6,786 nucleotides of DNA from an uncultured Oscillospiraceae bacterium (GTDB taxonomy: Bacteria > Bacillota > Clostridia > Oscillospirales > Oscillospiraceae): contig CAKUNY010000110.1 of NCBI GenBank assembly GCA_934668605.1, forward strand, positions 1 through 6,786. Reading direction: 5' to 3'. The notes under the pieces are model-generated. The model did not search any database. It saw only the letters and a program-made list of their open reading frames with translations, and had not been told where the DNA came from. Shown one piece after another: positions 1 through 4,326 of the stretch. Within the stretch, counting starts at the first letter, position 1. The number at the start of each line of letters is the position of its first letter. The translations under genes were made by a program, and so were the position numbers.

Positions 1-163
1 AAAGCATTTATGAAGAAACAGATCAGCTGTTGCCTGTTTGCGGGATTTCCCGCTCACCAGCTTCCCTGTGACTATAGAATACTTTTTTTGAGGCTTTCGT
101 TGGTGAACAGACTGTAAACGAACCATGAAGAATTCTTAAAAACCGTTCAAAATTGAAAATTGC
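1..163. other. Intergenic or gene-edge segment, no supported gene
   Basis: No convincing gene is visible here. A plus-strand frame is open from base 1 and ends at a TAA at 115-117. It has an ATG at 10 but no Shine-Dalgarno sequence before it. It could be the last codons of a gene that begins outside the window or chance. A short perfect inverted repeat (GCGGGA/TCCCGC, 40-53) is present without a T-run. Downstream of the radical SAM stop at 164, the minus strand has only a weak AT-rich dyad (TTCAA/TTGAA) followed by five Ts, so no strong terminator can be named. The segment is markedly more AT-rich than the neighbouring coding DNA, which fits intergenic sequence. Confidence 0.5.
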
Positions 164-1012
164 TTAACGAAACCGCTTCGCGTAGCCGCAGCGGCGGCAG
201 AGCGGATGGGAAAGCTTATGCGCGGAAAATCCGGAAAGAAGCTCTTTTGCGGGCGTATCGTCCAGAATTTGAAGCAAATCCTGCGAAAAAAGATTTCCAA
301 GCGGAATATCCCCTTCGTGGTCGAGACAGCACGGGACGACCGTTCCGTCCGCCAACACGGCGATCTGGTCACGAAGGGCGCGGCACGTTCCATGCGCGGA
401 CTGCTCGGCAAGCGATAAGTCCGGCCAGTCGAATTTTTCGGCGTAGTGGACGAACACGCGCTCGCGCAGGCGAAAGCCCCACGTATTTTTGACCCACGGC
501 TGGGGGAAAACAGCCTCGAGCGTTTTTAAAATCGTGCCGTTCTGCGCGTGCTGCCCCCGCGTCGTCTCGCCGTCCAGATTCCAGAGCCGGAGATCGACGA
601 GCGTTCCCGCCTCGTCCGCTTTTTTTGCAAATGAGAAGCAGCCGGAAAGATAGGCCTCGAAATCGCCCGGGGCGTTTGCCTCAAACGAGTGAAGGCTCAC
701 GTTGATCTTATAGAGTGCGGGCGAGGAAAGAAGCATGGTTTCCCGCGCGGGAAGGAGCGTCCCGTTCGTCGTGATCACCACGCGAAAGGAAAGCTCCCGG
801 CAGATATCGAGAATTTCGCCCAGCTGCGGATGAAGAAGCGGCTCGCCCAGCACATGCAGGTACAAATACTCCGTGTATGGCCGGAGCTTTTTGCAGAGCA
901 GGCGAAACTCCGCCGGGCGCAGCGTGCGCGCGGGGCGCCTCGTCTTCGGGCAGAAGCTGCAAGAGAGGTTGCAGCGGTTCGTGATCTCAAGATAGCATCT
1001 GGAAAAACGCAT
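164..1012 (-). CDS. Radical SAM/SPASM domain protein
   Basis: This 282-residue protein is a radical SAM enzyme. It should use a 4Fe-4S cluster to cleave S-adenosylmethionine and start radical chemistry in the cytosol of an anaerobe. The CxxxCxxC cluster motif is at C14, C18 and C21, right after the first beta strand (LEITNRCNLSCSFC). The usual GEP motif follows at residues 56-58, with a TTNGT strand near 81-85. The C-terminal third looks like a SPASM domain: C210, then ADGTVVPCC with C228 and C229, then C272 and C275. These would hold an auxiliary Fe-S cluster. The start is supported by an AGGAAGGAG ribosome binding site 6 bases upstream (1019-1027). SPASM enzymes often modify ribosomal peptides or act as enzyme maturases, but no precursor peptide or partner is adjacent, so the substrate is unknown. 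The core is short but complete. The gene is divergent from the C_GCAxxG_C_C gene. Confidence 0.9.
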   Translation of the reverse strand: MRFSRCYLEITNRCNLSCSFCPKTRRPARTLRPAEFRLLCKKLRPYTEYLYLHVLGEPLLHPQLGEILDICRELSFRVVITTNGTLLPARETMLLSSPALYKINVSLHSFEANAPGDFEAYLSGCFSFAKKADEAGTLVDLRLWNLDGETTRGQHAQNGTILKTLEAVFPQPWVKNTWGFRLRERVFVHYAEKFDWPDLSLAEQSAHGTCRALRDQIAVLADGTVVPCCLDHEGDIPLGNLFSQDLLQILDDTPAKELLSGFSAHKLSHPLCRRCGYAKRFR

Positions 1013-1018
1013 GGCGGG

Positions 1019-1050
1019 CTCCTTCCTGTGTCAATTTTAATATTTTAGCA
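1019..1050 (-). promoter_or_regulatory. Probable promoter -10 and RBS of the radical SAM/SPASM gene
   Basis: On the minus strand an extended -10 element reads TGC-TAAAAT (1042-1050), matching TGn plus five of six bases of TATAAT. No good -35 box lies 16-18 bp upstream, so this would rely on the extended -10. The Shine-Dalgarno sequence AGGAAGGAG (1019-1027) is 6 bases before the ATG at 1012. The short leader fits a directly transcribed gene. Confidence 0.4.
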
Positions 1051-1063
1051 CATGAGCAGCCGC

Positions 1064-1092
1064 TTGAACAGACGCGAAAGCTATGGTATAGT
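1064..1092 (+). promoter_or_regulatory. Sigma-A type promoter for the C_GCAxxG_C_C gene
   Basis: A -35 box TTGAAC (1064-1069, four of six) and a -10 box TATAGT (1087-1092, five of six) are separated by exactly 17 bp. The -10 is preceded by TGG, giving an extended -10 (TGn). Transcription would start near 1099, leaving a leader of about 20 bases that holds the AGGAG ribosome binding site. It likely drives both plus-strand genes, since only 52 bases separate them and no terminator is seen between them. Confidence 0.7.
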
Positions 1093-1117
1093 GAGAAAAA
1101 AGAGAGGAGAGGATTCT

Positions 1118-1579
1118 ATGGACTACGGTACACGGGCAAAGGAAAATTTTCTGAACGGCTACAACTGCGCGCAGGCGGTGTTTCTGGCCTGTACGGAGGA
1201 TATGGGGCTGGACACCGAGATAAGGGCGCGCATCGCCTCGTCCTTTGGCGGCGGCATGGGCGGCATGCGGCAGGTCTGCGGCGCGGTGAGCGGCATGCTG
1301 ATGGCGCTGGGGCTCAAATACGGGTATTCTGACCCCAAGGACAAAAGCGGCAAGGCTGCGCAGTATGAGGTCATCCGGGCGCTGGCGGACGAGTTTCAAA
1401 AGGAAAACGGCTCGATCATCTGCCGCGAGCTCTTGGGTCTGGACGAAAACTTCAAGCCCAAGCCCCCCGAGGCGCGCACGGAGGCGTACTATAAAAAGCG
1501 CCCGTGCGGCGATCTGTGCCGGCAGGCTGCCGAAATTTTTGAGCAATACGAAAAAACGCGTCAGGAAGCCGGGAGGTAA
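1118..1579 (+). CDS. C_GCAxxG_C_C family (putative redox) protein
   Basis: The 153-residue protein matches the C_GCAxxG_C_C family, small cysteine-rich proteins common in anaerobic Firmicutes and presumed to be redox or metal binding, though the biochemistry is not established. Visible family features are GYNCAQAVF (C17), a glycine-rich FGGGMGGM run (43-50), CGAVSG (C54-G59), C102 in a helix, and a closing CGDLC (C130, C134). These cysteines occur at the family positions and nothing seems missing. The start is ATG 1118, not the upstream in-frame codons, because AGGAG at 1105-1109 is 8 bases before it and a promoter (-10 at 1087-1092) lies just upstream, which would leave earlier codons untranscribed. 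The protein appears cytosolic, with no signal peptide. It is followed 52 bases later by a membrane protein gene, probably in the same transcript. Confidence 0.88.
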   Translation: MDYGTRAKENFLNGYNCAQAVFLACTEDMGLDTEIRARIASSFGGGMGGMRQVCGAVSGMLMALGLKYGYSDPKDKSGKAAQYEVIRALADEFQKENGSIICRELLGLDENFKPKPPEARTEAYYKKRPCGDLCRQAAEIFEQYEKTRQEAGR

Positions 1580-1631
1580 ATGCCGCAGACATCCTGTATG
1601 GGAATCAGAATCCGGATGGGAGGACAGGAAC

Positions 1632-2396
1632 ATGCAGAGGATCAAAAGCTTAAATGGTTATCAGAAAGGGCTCCTGCTTCTGCTGCTCGCGATGGCGCTG
1701 GTGTTTGCGGTGGTCTATCATGCGACCGTTTCGCGCGTGGGCATTTTGTATCAGGACACGATTTTTGTTCCGGAGGAGGAAGGCGGCGTTAGCGTCTATT
1801 CCGGAAAAATCCGGGGCGAACGGGCGCAGATTACCGTATCGGAAGGCCGAAGCGTTGTCTTTCAGTGCGGGGACAAAACGTATGGCCCCTATACCGTGAG
1901 GGAAGACCCGACCGCGCTGCCGGAGCTTGAGATTGGAAGCGAGGGCATGACGGGCGTAGAGCTCCGGGAAGGAGAGCAAATCCTGTTTCGCGGTGGCTTC
2001 TGGCAGTCCGGCGAGGATTACTGGCTGTGCAATGAAGATGGGGACATGGAGCTTCCCGGAATCGCTTATACAACCGACGACGGCGTCCAAAGAGACGCAG
2101 ACGGCAGCGCCGTCGACCCTATGGAGCCCGCGCCCTCCGATATCCTGCGGCTGGTCTATGGAACGGAGCTGACGCACAAGGGGAGCTGGCTCGCGTGGCT
2201 CGGCGCAGTGTTTATCAGCTTCGTGTCTGCGGTTTCCATCTTGTACGCGGACGAGCTGTTCCGGTTTAACCTGTCCTTCCAGATTCAAAACGCTGAGGCT
2301 GCGGAGCCGTCGGAGTGGGAAATGGTGGGGCGCTACATCAGCTGGACAGTGTTTGCGATCGCAGCGCTGGTCATCTATTTTCTGGGCTTGCAGTAG
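1632..2396 (+). CDS. Hypothetical three-pass membrane protein
   Basis: I do not recognise this 254-residue protein by name. The N-terminus has a basic start (MQRIKSLNGYQK) then a leucine-rich membrane segment at about 13-29. A polar, acidic domain of about 150 residues follows (30-183), rich in beta-type sequence with repeated short Gly/Glu turns, probably outside the membrane. Two more membrane segments lie at about 185-206 (WLAWLGAVFISFVSAVSILY) and 234-252, joined by a loop of about 27 residues containing DELFRFNLSFQIQN and AEPSEWE. This tail region looks like the conserved part. The ATG at 1632 is chosen because GGGAGGA (1618-1624) is 7 bases upstream; the frame stays open further upstream but overlaps the previous gene. 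Only two cysteines, C105 or nearby and one in YWLC, are visible in the outer domain. The gene ends 37 bases before a strong hairpin terminator. Confidence 0.75.
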   Translation: MQRIKSLNGYQKGLLLLLLAMALVFAVVYHATVSRVGILYQDTIFVPEEEGGVSVYSGKIRGERAQITVSEGRSVVFQCGDKTYGPYTVREDPTALPELEIGSEGMTGVELREGEQILFRGGFWQSGEDYWLCNEDGDMELPGIAYTTDDGVQRDADGSAVDPMEPAPSDILRLVYGTELTHKGSWLAWLGAVFISFVSAVSILYADELFRFNLSFQIQNAEAAEPSEWEMVGRYISWTVFAIAALVIYFLGLQ

Positions 2397-2432
2397 TCCG
2401 GTCACCGCACCATTTTCAAAAGCGCACAACGC

Positions 2433-2469
2433 AAAAAAAGGGGCTGCCTCACGAAGAGGCAGTCCCTTT
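2433..2469 (-). terminator. Intrinsic terminator between convergent genes
   Basis: A 14-bp stem (2437-2450 with 2456-2469) has a 5-base loop and a single imperfect pair (2443/2463). On the minus strand it is followed by a run of seven Ts (2433-2439), and it starts only 4 bases after the stop of the DUF4349 gene, so it is a classic terminator for that gene. On the plus strand the imperfect pair is a G-U wobble and the tail is only CCCTTT, so it may also stop transcripts of the membrane protein gene, less efficiently. Confidence 0.9.
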
Positions 2470-2473
2470 CAGG

Positions 2474-3526
2474 TTATTCGGAAGTTTTGTCATGTTCGGT
2501 TGGCTGCTCAGCGGCGGCTTTTTTGGCTTCGCGCTTGGCTTTCGTCTTGCGGACGATTTTCCGAACCAGAAGGAAGAGCGCGAAGACGATCAGCACGAAC
2601 AGCACCAGACCCGGCAGCATCGAGGCAAGGTCAATGCAGAAATACTGAAGACCGCGCACGAAGCTCCGCCAGCCGTCGGAGAACGCGCTCGAGAGCTTTT
2701 CGCCGAAGCTTCTTTGCACAGGAACGGTCGGCGTGTAAATTTCGACCTCCTGCAGGTTCAGGTTGATCGTCGAATAGGAAATCTGCAGATCGAGATTTTT
2801 GAGGTTTCGCTCAATGGACTCGAGCTCATACCGGACGTCTGCCAGGCGCTGCTCGAGGGCGATGAGGCTTTCTACATCCTCGCTCTTTTCGAGCATCGAA
2901 AGCAGCCTTTCCTCCTGCGTGCGCAGAGACGAGAGCCGCGCCTCATAGTCTGTGTACTGCGAGGTCACGTTTTCGGCGTACCGGCTGATGGAGGTGACGT
3001 TTCCGATGCCCTCGGTCTGATGGAGGAACTCTTCAAAGCGGGCGGCGGGGACGCGGATGGTGTAATATGCCCAGCGATTGATAACGCTCGTCGTGCCGTC
3101 GTCATTGTAGCGCGTGTCGCCGTTGATGTCCGAGCGCTCGATGAAGCCGCCAAAGCTTGCGATCTGCGCGTCGAGCGTTGCAATGGCCGCGTCAAAGTCG
3201 GTGGTCTGGGCGGAGAGGTCTGCCGAGTAGATGATCTTGGAGGCAACGTCGGTCGTGGTCGCCTCGGGCGCTTCATCCTGCGTGACCTCGGTCGTCATGG
3301 CGAGCGCGCCGTTTTCGGATTTCGTGTCCTCGAACTCGGCGGTCTCCTCCGTCATCGCCGCGGCGGGCTCTTCCATCGGCGCGGAATCATAGGCGTAGGA
3401 AGCGCTGTTGGATACCGAGGCCGCTGTTTCGGTGGCGTATTTGCTGCTGGACGCGCAGGCGGTGAGGCTCAGCGCGAGAACGGTCAAAGCCAGCAGGACG
3501 GCAAGCAAACGGGTATACTTTTTCAT
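2474..3526 (-). CDS. DUF4349 domain lipoprotein
   Basis: This is a 350-residue envelope protein of the DUF4349 family, whose function is not established. It starts with a lipoprotein signal peptide (MKKYTRLLAVLLALT, lipobox LTAC with lipidated C24). A flexible Ala/Ser/Thr/Glu-rich linker runs to about 96. The DUF4349 region spans about 97-300: an alpha/beta part (IIYSADLSAQTTDFDAAIATL, GGFIERSDINGD, YTIRVPAARFEEFL) and then a heptad-like coiled coil at about 190-255. A membrane helix lies at 303-322, followed by a basic cytoplasmic tail. The protein is therefore anchored at both ends. The start at 3526 is preferred over the in-frame ATG at 3544, because AAAGGAG (3535-3541) sits 8 bases before it and would fall inside the longer version. 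An ECF-type promoter is located about 60 bases upstream, suggesting stress control. A strong terminator follows the stop. Confidence 0.9.
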   Translation of the reverse strand: MKKYTRLLAVLLALTVLALSLTACASSSKYATETAASVSNSASYAYDSAPMEEPAAAMTEETAEFEDTKSENGALAMTTEVTQDEAPEATTTDVASKIIYSADLSAQTTDFDAAIATLDAQIASFGGFIERSDINGDTRYNDDGTTSVINRWAYYTIRVPAARFEEFLHQTEGIGNVTSISRYAENVTSQYTDYEARLSSLRTQEERLLSMLEKSEDVESLIALEQRLADVRYELESIERNLKNLDLQISYSTINLNLQEVEIYTPTVPVQRSFGEKLSSAFSDGWRSFVRGLQYFCIDLASMLPGLVLFVLIVFALFLLVRKIVRKTKAKREAKKAAAEQPTEHDKTSE

Positions 3527-3534
3527 GATCCTTG

Positions 3535-3541
3535 CTCCTTT
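3535..3541 (-). promoter_or_regulatory. Shine-Dalgarno site that decides the DUF4349 start
   Basis: AAAGGAG on the minus strand ends 8 bases before the ATG at 3526. It lies just inside the alternative longer frame starting at 3544, which itself has no purine-rich site upstream. This places the signal peptide directly at the N-terminus, as expected for a lipoprotein. Confidence 0.85.
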
Positions 3542-3585
3542 CATTTGTACGAGGGAAGATGTGTTTTTTGTTGGTCATCTATCCA

Positions 3586-3611
3586 GACGACAAAGCGGGG
3601 GAAGGGTTGCA
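3586..3611 (-). promoter_or_regulatory. Putative ECF sigma factor promoter for the DUF4349 gene
   Basis: On the minus strand TGCAAC (3606-3611, in the longer context TGCAACC) is followed by exactly 16 bases and then CGTC (3586-3589, context CGTCTGGATAGA). This is the architecture of ECF sigma promoters of Gram-positive bacteria, with an AAC-type -35 box and a CGT-type -10 box 16-17 bp apart (compare TGAAAC-N16-CGTA of the SigW type). No comparable sigma-A promoter is visible in the 113-bp gap. The predicted start would be near 3578, leaving a leader of about 50 bases. The matching sigma factor is not in the window. Confidence 0.6.
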
Positions 3612-3639
3612 CATATTTTGAAAAAATTGTGAAGGAATC

Positions 3640-4254
3640 TCAGAAATCCGCGTCGATCGGAAATTCCGCCTCTGTGACCGAGAGCTCGTAGGCCGTGCGG
3701 GTGAAGCTCTCGCCATCGATGACCTTGATGTAGTCCCGGCTTTGCAGGCGGCCGGTCACGTGGAGCTTTGCCCCGGGAAGGGCGTTTGCCGCCTCCTGCG
3801 CGCTTCTGCCCCAGAGAATGCAGGGGATGTAGTCCGTGCGGCGGTATGGCCGGGGAACGGCCAGCATCACGTCGCAGATCTCCCGGCCAAGGGGCGTGCG
3901 GCGATAGACCGGCGGCTTGCAGACAGAGCCCGTGAGGCGCACGTCATTTTGCGCGGGAGCGTCGGTCGTGGTGAGCGTTTCGGCGTAGACCGAGATGATG
4001 AGCCGTCTGCCCTCCGGCGCGCGGTTGTTGAACGAGCGGATCTGCCCGGTGATGGCAATGCGTTCGCCGCGAAAGAGGTCGGCCTCGTTCAGAACGTCCT
4101 CCGCCGCGAGCACGGGCAGAAGATCGACCGCGCCCGACAGACGTTCGACGCAAAGGGTAAACCGGTAGAATTTCCGGTCGTGGTTGGTGTGCGAGTATTC
4201 CGGCAGGGTTTCCAGCGCGCCGGTGAGCGCAATGCGGTTGGCTGCGTTTTCCAT
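3640..4254 (-). CDS. Tandem OB-fold single-stranded DNA-binding protein
   Basis: This 204-residue protein appears to carry two SSB-type OB folds in one chain. Ordinary SSB has one fold in about 150-180 residues and works as a tetramer. Domain 1 (about 6-94) begins NRIALTGALETLPEYS and contains FYRFTLCVERLSG and RIAITGQIRSFNN, with RRLIISVYAETL at its end. Domain 2 (about 103-193) repeats the pattern more canonically: NDVRLTGSVCKPPVYR, ICDVMLAVPR, DYIPCILWGRSAQEA with W148, and LHVTGRLQSRDYIK. The C-terminus ends IDADF, an acidic stretch closing on Phe that resembles the SSB tail used to recruit partner proteins, but without the usual long Gly/Pro/Gln linker. GAGGTGG (4259-4265) is the ribosome binding site, and it is caught in an inverted repeat. 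The gene lies 72 bases downstream of ygiQ on the same strand. It may be an accessory SSB; the main ssb would be elsewhere. Confidence 0.82.
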   Translation of the reverse strand: MENAANRIALTGALETLPEYSHTNHDRKFYRFTLCVERLSGAVDLLPVLAAEDVLNEADLFRGERIAITGQIRSFNNRAPEGRRLIISVYAETLTTTDAPAQNDVRLTGSVCKPPVYRRTPLGREICDVMLAVPRPYRRTDYIPCILWGRSAQEAANALPGAKLHVTGRLQSRDYIKVIDGESFTRTAYELSVTEAEFPIDADF

Positions 4255-4258
4255 TCTT

Positions 4259-4294
4259 CCACCTCATTTAGTTCGTATGGGAAACTATATGAGG
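4259..4294 (-). promoter_or_regulatory. Inverted repeat covering the SSB-like gene's ribosome binding site
   Basis: Bases 4262-4273 pair with 4283-4294 in 11 of 12 positions around a 9-base loop (4274-4282). In the minus-strand RNA the 3' arm ends in AAATGAGG, whose GAGG is the Shine-Dalgarno sequence, so folding would hide the ribosome binding site. Alternatively the dyad is a DNA operator, because a possible -10 box (TATAGT, minus strand, 4284-4289) lies within its other arm, though I see no good -35 box. Either reading suggests specific control of the SSB-like gene. Confidence 0.55.
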
Positions 4295-4326
4295 CGGCTT
4301 TCCCGCTTATGCCAGCGGCGGAAAAA

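Noticed and set aside
10..117. 35-codon plus-strand frame with several cysteines beside the SPASM enzyme, considered as a peptide precursor
   Set aside because: There is no ribosome binding site before the ATG, it is on the opposite strand from the enzyme and converges on it, and the frame is open to the window edge, so it may be a gene end or chance.
1037..1645. Minus-strand 202-codon frame opposite the C_GCAxxG_C_C gene
   Set aside because: The plus-strand gene has the family cysteine pattern and a strong promoter. This frame would also overlap the promoter region of the radical SAM gene.
1580..1792. 70-codon plus-strand frame starting right after the C_GCAxxG_C_C stop, with GGGAGG nearby
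   Set aside because: Spacing from GGGAGG is very short, the product has no features, and it overlaps the membrane protein gene in another frame, which has its own ribosome binding site.
1650..2429. Minus-strand 259-codon frame opposite the membrane protein
   Set aside because: It has no ribosome binding site or domain, and the opposite strand has a well-spaced Shine-Dalgarno sequence and three clear membrane segments.
2315..3691. Plus-strand 458-codon frame antisense to the DUF4349 gene
   Set aside because: It lies opposite a gene with signal peptide, lipobox, family domain, ribosome binding site and terminator. Its product is Arg/Gly-rich with no recognisable domain, and it would run straight through the hairpin terminator.
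4303..4318. CCGCT/AGCGG dyad between ygiQ and the SSB-like gene as a terminator
   Set aside because: Only 5 bp with no T-run on either strand; too weak to call.
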